Below, in pieces: positions 1-13,332 of a stretch of DNA of 64,000 nucleotides. Made by a program: the position numbers and the translations under genes. Below the pieces are notes generated by a model. It ran no database searches and was not told where the DNA came from. It saw only the letters and a program-made list of their open reading frames with translations. Location: NCBI GenBank assembly GCA_037893225.1, contig JAZGUH010000199.1:2356001-2420000 (forward strand), given 5' to 3'. This DNA is from Hippasteria phrygiana (Eukaryota; Echinodermata; Asteroidea; Valvatida; Goniasteridae). Within the stretch, counting starts at the first letter, position 1. Each line of letters opens with the position of its first letter.

Positions 1-204
1 GTCGAGGCTCTTTATTCATAACCCAGACTACAAAAACCACAACTGGTAAATTCCCTTTTAATATTGTCAATTTTCGTGAGCGTCATAAACATGAAATCTG
101 TGCTGATTTCCCATGTAGTCGGGTTTTACTTTTGAAAATTCCTGACAAATAACATTCGAAACCTTTCCTTTTTCATTTTCTGGGAAGTTACTATGCGATA
201 ATGT

Positions 205-290
205 AAAGTTGTACCGGTACTCTATTCCATAATCTGGAACTGGTTCCCGACACGAACGGTCGGGTACCCGGTTCCGATGCACACCCCTAG
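205..290 (-). mobile_element. hAT-like terminus with GGGTACCCG core
   Basis: Shares ccataatctggaac.ggttcc and cggtcgggtacccggtt with the copies at 8617 and 47401; ends gatgcacacccctag, reading CTAGGGGTGTGCATC on the other strand, a hAT-style end. Confidence 0.6.
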
Positions 291-1270
291 TCTCTCATCG
301 CAAAAATTAATTTCTAGATTTATATAACATTGGAAAGAACACATCATAAGCTTTAAAAGGATGAAAGAAATATTAAAATCGGAGCAGTATTAAAAAGTTA
401 TGATAGTTTTAGTTTTATTAGATGATCCAGCACTGTTGTAGAAATCAAGCGATATAGTTTGTCTTTCATTTCCGCACCGCTGAACAGCTCACGATTGGGG
501 GGGGGGGGGGGGGGGGGGGTAGCCTTGGTATCTCCTAAAGGTGTCTCATTGGTTTATTTGTGGAAATCAGTCAGATCGGCCAATCAATGAGGAGTTTAGA
601 TCACAAGCTTTAAATTGATACCAAGTTTGTTATGATTGCATTTAAAATGGCGATGTACACGACTACACGAATAGAAAAATTATAACGAATCTTATGAAGA
701 ATACTCCGGTGGTTATCAGTGAGTTTATACCTTACTTCAATCTGGTGTGTTTTTACATTAGCCCTCCTATGTACAGTGCAGTTGCCATAGAATTGTCAGA
801 CCTTTCAAAATCTTTCAAGTTTGCTGGACTGAAGGGTTTTGAAAGGTGAGAAAACTGTCTGATAAAAGAGACCTATGAAAGGTTTCGAAAGGTGAAACAA
901 CTCTCTGAACAAACTGGTATACCATAGCCCAATTGCTCTACGTTTCAATACCTTTCAAAGGGTATTATATTGAAAGGTGTGGTAGTGCAGTAGCAACAAA
1001 TTCTGGAGTGTTTTAAAAGGTTCATAATTATTTGTTTTGCCATCTTGCCAGTAAGCAGATTTTGAAAGGTTTGGAAAGATCAAACCATGGGAGATTATTG
1101 TACTAAAATAAGAAACAAAACAAAATACAGTATTTTATTTTATCGTACATAAACTAGCATTTTAAGCAGTAAACCGAAAATCGAAAATTTCGACCCTCAA
1201 TGGATTTTTGCCTGTAGCTCAAAACGGAGGAATACGACTTCAGACTGCATGGTCCCTTGTAAGAATGGCA
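291..1270. repeat. dispersed repeat R1, copy 1
   Basis: Begins tctctcatcgcaaaaattaa, contains a 23-G tract at 497-519, and ends near tcccttgtaagaatggcac. The second copy (11401-11757 plus 14603-14870) matches from end to end, apart from the middle third of copy 1 (about 720-1080), which is rich in GAAAGGT motifs. Confidence 0.85.
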
Positions 1271-1439
1271 CGTATAGCATTGTATATATACATATATACA
1301 TGCAGTATAGACTATGTATAAATGTTTATGCATAGTATGCACATATGGGTTTGTGTTATAGTCCATGTGCAAATTATATATCTCATGTTTTGCAAACTTC
1401 ACCGTGCAATAAATACCCAATTCAACTTATTTGCAGCCA

Positions 1440-2060
1440 TGTCTTGCAGCAAAGCAATCTGTTGAAGAATTATCCTCTATTTAGATCTGGGCCCAGGACA
1501 AACCGTACGTGTAAAATGTCACCAACCCTACCACCTCTGATTGTAACCCTAATACCGAGAGCGTTGTAGTGGTTAATTTCAATTTTTTAAAAATTCAAAA
1601 TGTGATCTACGTGTTTGTTTTCATTTGAAGTAAAAAGGAAGGCAGTGTTTTTCCTTTTTTTTTTTTTTTTTTAATCTTTCCAATTAAGTCATGCAAGAAA
1701 GTGTAAATTTTGTTTGGTAATAGAACTCCTTGTCAAGAAGCATAATAACAGTACGATGATTGTTGCTCTAAAATTACCGATCAACAATATTTTGAGGAAA
1801 TGTTGGTTAGAAATTTAAAGAGATCCCAAAGGACTTGAAAGTTTATGATAAAGCTGTCATGTCTATATTCATGTCATAAAAATCCTGGGTTTTTCTCAAT
1901 TTAAATCACCCAATACAAGGCTGAAGGCCACTCTAGGTAAAGGGTTATGATCAGAGGTGGTAGGGTCGGTGGCACTTAACATTTTCCTGGGCCCAGATCT
2001 AAATTGAGGATAATTCTTCAACAGATTCCAGAGAAATTCTCCCAATTTTCTTAGTATAGA
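1440..2060. repeat. inverted repeat pair, about 110-bp arms
   Basis: Arm 1445-1570 (gttgaagaattatcctctat, agatctgggcccagg, ctaccacctctgat) recurs inverted at 1920-2035. A third, minus-strand copy lies at 28835-28990. The outer end resembles the LINE 3' UTR block of 14905-14950. Confidence 0.8.
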
Positions 2061-3432
2061 CCCCCCCCCCCCCCCCTAATCTATAACATGCACATTTGAT
2101 TTGTTGGCATAATTAACAAGCTGTGTATATACTGGGCCCAATTTCATGGAATCCATAACAGTTTATAGTGAAAAAATTCTGCTTACTACGGCAGAAAATT
2201 CTACCTATTTCACAGGTTAGTACGGAATTTTGGCTTGTGTATGCATACATCACATGGCTAAGGATTTTTTTACTAATTAAGGGGTTGGCGCAGAATTTTT
2301 TTCTTACTACATGCATCTACATGTAGCTCGGTTAGTGGAGAATTGTAGGCTAAACTGGCCTAGAATTCGACATGAAAAAAAGATATAAAAATTAACCACT
2401 GTAACCTGTGACTAGTTGACATTGAAGATTGCACGGCCGAAAAACCTTCACGGCCCCCAAAAAAAATGATACCAATATTCCTAAGTGCATGTCCAATTAA
2501 CGATGCCCAAACCAGCCTTGCCTCAGTCAGAAGTAGGCTAGGGCTGGTAACCCAGGCATCCAGCCCACTTTTGTGCACGGATATGCGTATCTGGGTCAAT
2601 GGCATTTCCCTGGTACCCGGCCGCCCGTTCCCTTGTCTGTTTCTCCGAGATCCATTTAGCCCTGTTCATCTTATTAGCGGGACAGCGTTGCTTATCTAAG
2701 GGTGTGCTTCACGTCCATGTATGGCTCGGAGGAGATCTCTTTCAGGATCGTAAGGACCCAAACGCTAATCTGATTTAGGCCCAAAGTAAATTGAAAATGT
2801 TTAAGTGTAACATTCGTTCAACCTTAAAAGATGTATGGGTCTTGAAAGAAATTGGTCGACCGAGATTGGGATTTTGTGTGTGTTAGAGGCCTATATTTTT
2901 GTCTGTATTTTCAGAGTCTGTTTTCAGAGTATTCACATTTTCATTTAGAATCAAATCACACCAACTGATTTTTTTAAAACAACAAAATAACTACCGGAGT
3001 CAGTTTCCATACCGTGGTGTTTCAGTACTGTGTCAATGGAATTTTAGTACTCGAAACAAAATGTATGGTAATTAATTAAGTCCATTTTAAAGACCTTTAA
3101 GCAAAACATGTTAATATCCCCCCAAAAAATTAATGTGCTGTCTGTTCCTTTTGTCAGGCTGTTAACAGATGGCCTTGTATCCCTAACCTACTTGTAAATA
3201 CAATTAATGCTGTACATTTATGTATGACTAGTGTTATGTCAAATGATGTTATCAACCAATTCCACAATATTACTGACTGCGGAGGCTTTTTCTTTACAGT
3301 AATACTGACTATTAAAATTAAACACCACACTCCCCCAATTAATAATTAACGGTCCTCTTTTGTGTGGAAGATATAATGGTCAATCATAATTAGGATTGTT
3401 TTTTTCCTCATGTAAACATATGCACTAGGGAC
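2061..3432. other. no gene; AT-rich unassigned DNA
   Basis: Begins with a poly-C tract. 2130-2320 carries a gggcccaatttcatgg start that resembles tgaaattggccc blocks at 26280 and 42165 (dispersed repeat). Two overlapping ORFs near 2360-2700 on opposite strands lack any domain signature. Nothing else recognised. Confidence 0.7.
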
Positions 3433-3436
3433 TTAA

Positions 3437-3660
3437 CCCCTTGCGTACGGATGACGCCATATGGCGCAAAAAAAACAGTGCCACCAGGCCGGATGACGCC
3501 ATTGGCCGCTGTTTGTGCAGTTTCAATCCATCGTTGGATTGAACAGGGCCACCAGGCCGGATGACGCCATTGGCCACTGTTTGTGCAGTTTCAATGACTG
3601 CACAAACACATTGTAGCGGTTCGCTTGGCTGCCAGAGCCGCCGCGGCACCCCGGCGTCTT
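3437..3660 (+). mobile_element. TTAA-flanked MITE, family A, right end missing
   Basis: TTAA (3433-3436), CCCCTTGCGTACGGATGACG, then an internal duplication of about 65 bp (gccaccaggccggatgacgc at 3480 and 3548). The sequence stops matching the family after ccccggcgtct, where a family B copy starts. Confidence 0.8.
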
Positions 3661-3662
3661 CA

Positions 3663-4148
3663 AAAAGCAAAACTACCAAATTATTATGAAAGACCTTACT
3701 TGACAGTTGGTAAATAATAGTCTCAAGTATCCTGTGAAATTGTGACACCTGGTGTTCTGTTATTTTCAACAAAAGTGGAATTTTTATCAATTTCCAGTGA
3801 TGGTCTGTCTACCATCGTTGGAAAAAAAACCTGCCTTTTTTCAGATACTGCGCCCCCAATTTACCAAATTTAGTCTGTCCACATTTTGCTTGCAATCGGT
3901 TATACATCCATGAATGGATGCAAGCCAGCTACAGTAGTCTGGTTCCCTGACCTGACAAATCTCTGATGTCTATAAATTGATCCGGTTTCGTTTGAAGTAC
4001 AACGTAGGATAATTCAGGGAACCACACGACAGGGACAGCATTTTGTTCCTGGTTTTTTCCCAGCATCTATGAACATAAAACTTTAAGCAGATAATTGGAA
4101 TAATATTCATCCATTTCTGAAAATTACAGCAAAAGCAAATGTTGTGTA
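3663..4148 (-). mobile_element. family B MITE, degraded
   Basis: Contains, in reverse orientation, the family blocks caagtatcctgtgaaat, gtctggttccctgacc, cccagcatctatg..cataaaacttta and gaaaattacagcaaaagcaaat. The ends are eroded; it abuts a family A MITE on its left. Confidence 0.65.
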
Positions 4149-4740
4149 TTAATTATTTTAAATGGTTGGCAATTCTTTTCTGTTGGTTTCTACCGTCTGT
4201 TCCTTAATTTCACGAGTTCATCCCCCCAGTCAAACTACATTCAGTGTGGCAAAACCCGTGTGTCAAATCACACGCGAGTCAGTTTTCCCCTGACTGCTGT
4301 CCTTACTTACCCCCCCCCCCCCCCCCAACCACCCCTCCCCCACATATTGCATATATAGCAATGTGTGAAAATATATATCGGTGCACTAGTTTCAAGGAAA
4401 ATGTGAGGAGGAATGTGTGGAGGCCACATGCTTCTGTCGGAGTGTGTACAAGTCTCTTCCAATGTCCCTTTGGCCTTCAAAAGTGTCCTCGCACTGATGA
4501 TAATCAATAGTAGGGTATTGAGTTAATATGATGCGGGACATCTCCAGTGATGAATGCTGGAGAGAGCCCAGTCCTAATTACTGCGCATAGATGGAGGGGT
4601 AATGAGTTTCCTGGTACCCAGGCATTGTTGGTGACCATGACCCTTCAGTAATGTCCCACCTGCATCATTTTTGTATTGCAATTAAGCAACCCCCCCCCCC
4701 CCCCCCCCAGTGGCTAGAGGCAACATCTGGTATAAAAGGA

Positions 4741-5180
4741 ATGACAAAAAACAAGGAGAAGAAAGTGCGAATAAACAAACAACTGCAAAGCAAACAGATG
4801 GACAACTAAAGAAAGAACAGACAAACAGATGGAGAATAAACAGACAAACAACTGAAGAGCAGACAACCAAATAACTAAAGAACAGACAAACTATTCATAA
4901 GATGGAATTTGAAAAAAATCACTCGGGTGGGACTCGAACCAACATGGAGTATGCAGTGTTTATAAAATACGTCGGCGAAGGGCAAAACCCAATATTGAAT
5001 GAACAGACAAACAATGAAAAGGAAGCAACAACTACTGAAGTGGGAACAGATAAGCAACTAAAGAGCAACAGACAAACAACTGGAGAATGAACAAACAAAC
5101 AAACAATTGAAGAACAAACAGACAAATAACTGAAGAGCAAGTAGACAGACAAAGAACTAAGAAGCAAACAAACAGACTGA
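4741..5180. repeat. degenerate minisatellite (acaaacaactgaagagcag)
   Basis: Roughly 20-25 bp units built on gacaaacaact(g/a)aagaacag; a central segment (4895-5010) is unrelated. ORFs on both strands here are repeat-derived. Confidence 0.85.
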
Positions 5181-5415
5181 AGCCAGACAAATGTGTGTGG
5201 AGTCTTGTTTTACCAAGACCAGAAACTGTTTCCAAGTTAGACACACATTTTTTAGCAACCATTGGGCATAATTAGCTAGATTTTCTTAAAAACATGAGTT
5301 AGTGCCTACACTGACACAAGACACTTTACATGAGCACTAGACATTATTTTTTTATAGGCAAGTTTGCCCTGAACAAGGCTAAAAAGCCACTCGAGCTATA
5401 AAGCTACAAAAAGAA

Positions 5416-5560
5416 TCAAAGATACCAGAGGTAGGAATTAATATCTCTCTTGAAGCAGGAAAGATTGTAAGATGAAGGGAAACATGCACCAGGCAAAGAA
5501 TTCCATAGAGATACAGAACGAGGGGAAAAAGCTATTGGCATAGCTTTTTGTTCTATGTCT
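5416..5560 (-). pseudogene. non-LTR retrotransposon ORF2 C-terminus (LINE 3' end)
   Basis: On the minus strand this reads AMPIAFSPRSVSLWNSLPG and ...NLSCFKRDINSYLWYL followed by a stop (complement of 5416-5418). The LWNSLP and FKRDIN..L pattern is characteristic of the extreme C-terminus of CR1/L2-like LINE reverse-transcriptase ORFs. The 3' UTR runs down to about 5345 and contains ctcgagtggctttttagcc. The copy is 5'-truncated. Confidence 0.8.
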
Positions 5561-6204
5561 TACAGCTATATATATTGGTGGCAACAGGCAGACAGCCGAG
5601 TTTCACACTCAACCACTCAAAGAGGAGGAATCACGTCGGACAAGCTGGTGGAACATTTACCATGACAAATAATATCAAATTAAAGAGTAGCAACAGATCT
5701 GTTCTGTGAGCCCAACTCTTCCTCAGCCAAATTAACAGTGCACTTCTGCACTCAAATGTTAATCAAATGTTGCTTGCAAAAGGTGTGTATTACGTCTCCC
5801 GTCCAAACCCTTCCACACAGGTCCTGCCTTGCGCCCCCGTTTTGATTGACTCGGTCACATCCAATGTTTTTCTTCTCAGGATCTTAAGTCCAAAGCTTAT
5901 ATTCATGACATGGGAAGCATTGACGTGACCTCATTTCGGGGTGGCGTCTCGTTGCGAGCTTAGCCGAATAAATCTGATTTTTTTTAATATAGGGGGAGGG
6001 AATCGGAGGCAATCGGGCGTCTATTCGGCCTTGGGAGCAGCGATGGCGGGCTATGGATGCGCATTAATTGTCGGGAAATTACATGTAGACCAGTGAATCG
6101 TGGGGGCAATCTCGACGCCAACCTTTGTCTCTGATCTATTTTTAAGTAATTGATGTATTGGTTTGAAGGTTAACAGCAACCAAAAGTAGTGGAAAAATCA
6201 AGTG

Positions 6205-6335
6205 CTACACAGCAGCAAGCAGCAGCAGCAACGACAGAAGCAGCGGCAGAAGTGGCTGCAGCAACAGCAACAGCAAGCAGCAGCAGAAACAGCAGGTGAC
6301 GGCAGGCAATGGCGGTGGCAAGCGGCGGCAATAAT
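6205..6335. repeat. imperfect CAG/CAA tract
   Basis: Interrupted agcagcagcaac... triplets; no flanking coding sequence. Confidence 0.9.
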
Positions 6336-6899
6336 TAGCAATAATTAGGTAAAAGCCCGACTTCAGACTTTTTTCATGTAAAATGTCAGGCTAATTTTGG
6401 CCCTTAACATGATCAGGCTTTCCTTGCCTTATTTCAAATTCCAGGCATTTGGACAAGAACCTCACTGTATCCGTGCCAAAAGAAATTCAGATTTTGATGT
6501 CATTGATGTCATTGGCAGTAAACAAAATATAACATTGATTGCTTCGTCCCTGATGCCCAAAGCCAGCTGTGTGTTTTTACAAGCACAGCCTTGTGGGGTT
6601 GCACACAATGCGAACAATGCTACCCCACAAGTTGGTCTTTGTGTAAAGGTGGCCCACAATGGAAATTCCAAAGTTTAGGGATAATGGGAGCACAATGCAA
6701 GTACCACATAAACCCATTCCATAAGATTGTACAAGTTATTACGACCGGACTTGGGACAATTTAGTGATAACAATACAAGTGAGGACTTGAGCCCAAGTCC
6801 TCGGTAAAACTCATGTACAAACCTTATGGGGCATGTTGAGAAACAAACAAAGGAAACAATGGGAGAGAACAGCCCAAGTCCTCAGTAGTATAGTAAAAC

Positions 6900-7250
6900 A
6901 CCACTGAGTGTGTGTGTGTGTGTGTGAGTTTGTATATGCCGGCAATCGTGGACCTAGGACAAAAGAATTCGAGCGTAGACAAAGGGGTCCACGTTTGACC
7001 TAACGTCCACGATTGAAAATCGTGTACAAAACCAATGGGAGGCCTTCCGAAAAAGTTAGAGTATAAACAAAAGAGGAACAATGGGAGGTCCACGATTGCA
7101 CCCGTTTACATGACTGTGTGTGTGTGTGTGTGTGGGTGTGTGTACGTGTTTATGGGGTATATATCGCGGACACAGAAGAAAGGAATTAAACGAGTGGACA
7201 AAAGGTCCTCAATTGGCAAGCTGTCCTCAGTTGGATATCACATACAAAAC
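6900..7250. repeat. GTCCNCG module cluster 1
   Basis: A (TG)n run, then CAATCGTGGACC, two GTCCACG copies, a shared backbone (gtgtacaaaacc...aggccttccg...aaaagaggaacaatgg, 7021-7086) and GGTCCACGATTG, then a second (TG)n run. A further unit to 7250 carries CGCGGAC, GGTCCTC and TGTCCTC. The same backbone recurs in introns at 43.5, 48.4, 48.6 and 49.1 kb. Confidence 0.8.
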
Positions 7251-7829
7251 TCATGAGTCGGATTGCAAAAAAAAGTACAAGCGAAAGAAGCAGTGGGGAC
7301 AATGAGAAGGCCTCCATATACACCATCGACAAAGCGTAGTGATTTTGTTTGTGTGCTTAAACATAAATGAAAGCTTGTAAGAAGAGGTCTGCGGAATAGA
7401 ATTTTGCCAGCAGTACAATCAGATAAACCAAATTCTTTGTCACAAAACAACATCTTGTTGTACAACTTGCGTGCATCTACATTTCCCAATCAATCGCGAT
7501 CGATTTCTCTGTACAGATACGCATTCAACTGCATGCGAAACAAAACCCTGTCCTCTTTTCCCTTACAGGAGTTTTTTTCAATTTTGACGGTTAAAGACCA
7601 AAGGTAATGCCTCCGATTGTGTTACAGATTGTCATTTCCTCCCTCTGGCAAAAGTGAATGTAGACCTGTGGTCGAACCGTTTTTTGTTGGGGAAAAACAT
7701 GTGGATATTTGTCTTGTTTCGCCTGTGTGTAACGGCGCGTGGAGGGTTGATACATGTGGCCCGAGGCAACGCATCCACTTTGCTACTTGAATTTGCATTC
7801 TCTCTCTGTCTCTGTATTCGAATTCCGTT

Positions 7830-8264
7830 TTGCAGGTTCGAATATTTAAAAAAAATATATATGCGCATACATTCTGTACAGATATGACTCTGATGCTTTT
7901 CTAATAGAAAAGGTTACGGCAAAAGTGAAGTCAAACGTCGCATTTTTGTCGAGGAGAAATTTTTGTGGAGGGAGGTTTATTGTTCCCATCCGTAAAACCC
8001 TCGACATTTTAAAAATAATGACTGCCAAAACGGAGGCTGGAGTTTGGTTTCTTGTTTATACGTACCCGCAATGATCTTGATACAACAGGTGGATGCAAAA
8101 AATGTCAATCGGGCGGTCCGTAATAGCGATCGCCGCACGTAAAACACCGGCGTGCTTTGCGTGCAACTTTTTACCGGCTTGGCATGCAATTTGATCGGTG
8201 AGTATCGAATATTCAGTCAAACCCAGTTTCGAATCATCTAAATTATTCGAAAAAGAACAGCCTA
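7830..8264. mobile_element. hAT MITE copy, degraded ends
   Basis: Shares internal blocks with the 15727-16150 element (gtcgcatttttgtcga, cgtaaaacaccggcgtgctttgc, gatcggtgagtatcgaatattc, aattattcgaaa.agaacagcc). The right end is close to intact; the left end is approximate and no target duplication is recognisable. Confidence 0.75.
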
Positions 8265-8616
8265 AATAGTGATCAACACTGCCGCCATTTATCTAGCGCA
8301 ACCTGGGGGAAATACAATGCACCATAAAACTGAATTTTCTTGAGCATGCTACCTTCTCATGCACATTGTCACCAATCTCTTAAAGATCAGAGCTTTGAGC
8401 GAGAAACTCTCTGTAGAGCATCCTTGGCTGTGAAGAGAAATTGCCGAGATACGAGCAAGAGATTCTAGAGCCAAGCGTGGAAACATCGTGACAAAATAGC
8501 TGTCCCAAGAAGCAAGTCCAAGATAGCTCTTCTCCAACAACTGCAAGGATTGCTGAGAATGTTCTTTTATATAAGCAGCATGTTGGACGCATCCAGTAGT
8601 TTTTTTATCACATTGT

Positions 8617-8710
8617 AAGGGCCGTGCATCCAAACCGGGTACCCGAGTACCCGACCGCTAATGTCGGGAACCGGTTCCAGATTATGGAATCGAGTACCTG
8701 TAACCAAATT
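8617..8710 (+). mobile_element. hAT-like terminus with GGGTACCCG core
   Basis: Starts gggccgtgcatccaaaccgg, then cccgagtacccgaccgctaa and tccagattatggaat. Opposite orientation to 205-290. Confidence 0.6.
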
Positions 8711-9973
8711 AACATAGTACTTAGTAATTTCTCAGACAATGAAAAAGAAAGTTTGGTGGGGGGTGGAGGGGATTAAATTTCAGATCCTCAACTGCAAGAA
8801 TGATTGATTGAACTCAATATGCCAAATTGTTCATCTCAGCTTTACCTTTCATATCTGCTTTGCACGTCTGCCCATCCATCTTATCCTTGGGCTCACGTGA
8901 GCAAAAAAAACCCTCCCGAACCGCCATTTCCTCAACGAATCCATCTCACGATTTCTGACTGTGCGTTCCAATCGGACGCCCATCCCCTTATTAACCAGCC
9001 CGGGAAAAAGCTAACAAGCGCCCTTTCAGAAGTAGTGAAAAGCCTTTAGTAGCGCGGCTGATTTCACCGTTCAAGCTGGATTGCGGGTTACCTTGCCATG
9101 TAATGAATTTTCCTACAGTGAGAGGCTCTCCGGCAAACAAGCTCACGCTCGCAGGATATTTGCTTTCGGAATTGCATTGTGGCAATCCAAACCTTGAGAT
9201 GAATACATTGGTTTGGGTCTCGTCATTGCAAAATTAAAGCTCATTGAGAATTTTGGTTGGTTGGTGGGGGAGGGGGGAGGGAATGGGGCACCACTTTTGT
9301 GGATCAGTGGAAGATGTACTGTGCGTCTTAGCTCATTCTATCGACCGGCTGAAAGTGGGAACAAATTGCACTTGCACTGCGTGAACTTAGTCGTGTGAAT
9401 TCCGTAGGTTTCCGACAACAAGCTTGTGGTTTGAACTTATGATTTTACTTTTGGTATAAATGAGGTTTCCGTTTGTAATGCAAGACTTTGTTGACTGTCA
9501 GTGTTTTTTATTGGAATTTTAAGGGTGCATGTTTGAACGTGCTTGAATGGAAAAATCCAAACTTAGTCTGCACAGCAGTTCTTGTACTCTTCCACGAGTA
9601 TTGTGCCCTTACATTGCATTGTGGGTTGAAAGAGGGTACCCTGGTACAGGGCTTAAAATTGTATACCCGCTAGACCGCCAAGCTATAAGTGGCACGACAA
9701 AGCCACAGTGGATAATTATTATACATGGTCAGAGCCTTTAAAAATGAAATAAAAAAATTCCACACAGGTTTGAAATTGTACTATTTTACGTGATGTGTTT
9801 TTGCGAAATCAGACTGAATTGGGTATACATGTAGTCTGTGACTGAGAAAACCCAATTTGTTAACATGAAAATAAATTAAAGTGCTGCAAACTGTTAACTG
9901 ACTGGATTGATCTGAAATATACGAATCAACAAAATTGGCTGACCTAACGTCTCAAACTTAAGTATGTTCTTTG
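8711..9973. other. no feature recognised
   Basis: Several 60-80 codon ORFs on both strands, no domains, no convincing splice structure. Confidence 0.6.
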
Positions 9974-9977
9974 TTAA

Positions 9978-10158
9978 CCCCTTGATACCGGGTATTTATA
10001 ATGGGGTGCTGGTATGTCGGGCCGGCTTGTACAGCCAAGAGAAACATACATAATAACCCAACAATGGATTGAAAATACAGAAAATGCGGCTATAGCCGTC
10101 AACCGGCCAGGTGGCAATTTTCAAACCGCGGCTACACACGTGAACCGGGTTCAATGGG
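9978..10158. mobile_element. TTAA-flanked MITE, family A
   Basis: TTAA (9974-9977), then CCCCTTGATACCGGG; ends CCGGGTTCAATGGG followed by a decayed TTCAA. Shares family blocks: cttgtacagcca, aacaatggattgaaaata, ggccaggtggcaattttcaaacc. A family B MITE begins immediately after it. Confidence 0.8.
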
Positions 10159-10163
10159 TTCAA

Positions 10164-10603
10164 TGTAGTGTACACCATTTTTTTGGCTGTAATTCTTAAA
10201 AATAAATGGATTTGGGGCTTAGTATTTTATAGGGTGCTAGCAAATACTGTAACACTGACCTGTTTAAAGTTTTGTGTGCATATATGCTGGGAAAACCGTA
10301 GTCTGCGTAGAGAGACAACAAATTATGTTCTAGTAGTCTGGTTCCCTGACCATACTTTAGACAAAACGGAGCAACTTACAGACATCAGGGAATTATCAGG
10401 TCGGGGAACTAGTCTATTTCCAACAATTATCGGCCGACAATCGTTGGAAAACGATATAAATTTCCACTTTCCTTGAAAACGACAGCACACCAGGTGCCGT
10501 GATTTTACAGGATGCTTGAGACTGCTATTTACTTAGTCTAGTAAGGTATTTCGTAATAATTCAGTAAAAAGAAATTGGAGGATTACCAATCATGTTACTA
10601 TCT
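10164..10603 (+). mobile_element. TTAA-flanked MITE, family B
   Basis: Starts TGTAGTGTACACCATTT, ends AATCATGTTACTATCT before TTAA (10604-10607). Contains the family's internal palindrome around cggccgacaatcgttggaaaacg and a truncated inverted copy upstream of it. About 440 bp, no coding capacity. Confidence 0.85.
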
Positions 10604-11400
10604 TTAAAGGCAACTTGCTTAAGTTCGAAACGCTAGGCCGGTTAATTTTGTTCAATCAGTATTTATACTGATTCGTACTGGACCCCAAAATGCCAAATAT
10701 GAAAATTCATAACTTTGTGATTGAATGAGAAAATGGCATTGTAAATACAATTTATTCTTCTTTTTTAGAGTCTGCCAGTAACTCATGCATGACCTCCTTC
10801 CAGTTCCATTTGATTTTACAAGAACACATCCTAAATTCTTTTTCCTTTCACAGTGTGAAATTGCATTGTGAAGCATATGTGACTCTCCTCATTGTGGCGG
10901 ATAATTTACCACATTCAGTGAACATGCTTCTTTCATTCTCCCTGGGGATACTGCGAAGCTAGTATTAATCACCGGTGGGGGGGGGGGGGGGGGAGCACGT
11001 ATGCGCAGGAAGAATGCATAGCTTATCACAGCTGTAATATGAAGCCTTTTCATTACAAGATAATCGTCGCAACAGGAGCGCCGAAGTCGGCGGCAGCGAT
11101 ACTGTGTGGAATATCAGTTACCCGGTTTCCAAGACCAGAAAAATCCTGGGATTTTGGCTCGGATTTTTATTGCCCAATCCCCACCTGGGATGTTTGGATT
11201 GGCGCGGAATTCATTATCGCTTCGTTAAAGCGGAGCAGTGGGATCTGTTCAAAATTATGAAATAGGATAGAGCCGTGTTTACCGAGATTGTTTTGACGGC
11301 GAGGGTCCAAAAAGTAGGACAAAAACATTCAGGAACAAACCGTAAGGCTGGCAGGGCTGACAACCTAAAATGTGGCGCCGGTAATCAATAAAAGAACAGT

Positions 11401-11757
11401 CTCTCATCGCAAAAATTAATTTCTAGATTTATATACCATTGGAAAGAACACATCATAAGATTTAAAATGATGAAAGAATTATTAAAATCGGGGCAGGATT
11501 TAGAAAAAGTTATGATAATTTTAGTTTTATTAGATGATCCAGCACTATTGTAGAAATCAAGCGATAGTTTGTTCTTCATTTCTGCACTGCTGAACGGCTC
11601 ACGATTAGGGGGTGGCCTTGGTATCTCCTAAAAGTGTCTCTCATTGGTTTATGTGTGGAAATATCGGTCAGATCGGCCAATCAATGAAGAGTTTAGATCA
11701 CTAGCTTTAAATTGATACCAAGTTTGTTATGATTGCATTCAAAATGGCAATGTACAC
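11401..11757. repeat. dispersed repeat R1, copy 2, left part
   Basis: Over 90% identical by eye to 291-655, without the long poly-G. Ends at the 8-bp duplication ATGTACAC. Confidence 0.9.
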
Positions 11758-11774
11758 CAGTGTTGGAGGTCTCG

Positions 11775-11925
11775 AGACCGGCCTCGGCCTCGAGGCCGGC
11801 CTCGAGGCCGATTTTTATGGCCTCGGTCTCGGCCTTGGCCTCGGAGTGGAAGGCCTCGGCCTCGGCCTCGGCCTCGGAGCCTTCCGGACTCGAAGATCTG
11901 GTCGAGGCCGGCTCGAGGCCGCCCA
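11775..11925. repeat. GGCCTCGG array, left end of hAT-like element
   Basis: Irregular GGCCTC repeats with short palindromic stretches (GGCCTCGAGGCC). The overlapping ORFs on both strands are repeat artefacts. Confidence 0.9.
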
Positions 11926-13332
11926 CTTTGACCAATTTTCCCACCAATTCAGATGTGTTTTCTGTTTCAATTAATTTAAATTGTTTACCTCATGAAACTT
12001 TCGAGAAGCTGCCACAGTGAGTTCTGTGAAACTAAATAAAGTTTCAAGCAGATACGCACGAATTAATGAACTGGTATTTGCATTATTGCACCATGGAGCT
12101 ATAGATAGCTCCCCGATTGCACGTACTACGTACGTACATTATATGTATTATCTTCTTGTAGAACCAGTCTACTCCCGGTAATAGACTACGTGTAGTTCCT
12201 GGTCCAGCACTTCACTCGCCCCATGAACTGCCACTATTGTGTTACACGTACTCAGGTAGCATCTAATATTTTTGTTAGATAATCTGTCTACTCCCGCTAT
12301 AGACTGGTTCCTGGTCCACCACTCGGCCCTGAACGAGTGAACGTTAAAGCGATAATCATAATGGCCGGCAGTGAAGTTGAGGGAACCAACCTGTTATTCA
12401 CGCGTGCTCGCGCAACGCGAAGCCTGTCACATGTCTACTAGTCTATGTACCCATAACTGCATGCCCTTGCAAAGACTGTCCTCTCTGTTCCAGCTAGTCT
12501 TGGTTCAAAGACGTTACTATTGTACTTTTGTACTTTCGCAGTTGCAATGCACAGGCAGCGCGATCAGGTACAGTGTAGTTGCAATAGGCCGACAGCGCGA
12601 TAAGATTTTGGATCTGTAGTAAAGTCTTGGATAAGTTGGCATTTCGGGGGCGCGACCAGACTGTGGACTGTGATAATGATAGACGGTTATGCAATAGACC
12701 GATCCAGTGAGCGTCGCCTGATGGTGTTCTGACCAATCACATTCGTGGTTTATGTCCGACATGCGTGCACGCGCATGTGACGCGCGCAGCTGCAGATCAA
12801 TGGTCATGATGCCTCGTCATGTCCTATGTATTTGCATGTAATGAATAATTTATGATAAGGCTCAAACTCGGTCACTGATTGGATCCCTCGGAAAAGCGAG
12901 GGAGAATCATCGAAAAGTAAAGAAAAAGTTAAGAATTGCCTGCCAACTTATCCAAGACCCTTGTGGCGATCCAAAATCGTGCACGTTTGACAAACACCGG
13001 CTGCGGATTCGGCTGCATTTTGTAAACTACGCATGCGTGAGGCCAGAACGCACGTACGAAGCCGGGATTTCGAGGACACAACGTTAGTGAATCTGGCGCG
13101 CGGGCGCTCCGAAATAACAACACAAGGGTCTTGGGCCCAAGACTATGTTCCAGCCAGCAGTGCTCCAGTGGAGCGCATTTTTAGCAGAGGAGGGATTATT
13201 ATGAGGCCACACCGTGCAAAGCTATCCCAATAGATGCTGGAGACCCTTATGTTCTTGAAATGCAATAAACATATCCTTTAAGGAACCTGCCATTGACGTG
13301 ACTTGAAAATAAAATATAAAATCCAACAATGA

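Noticed and set aside
11693..12020. ORFs with EAEAEA or LGLGLG repeats
   Set aside because: Readings of the GGCCTC array in the hAT-like element.
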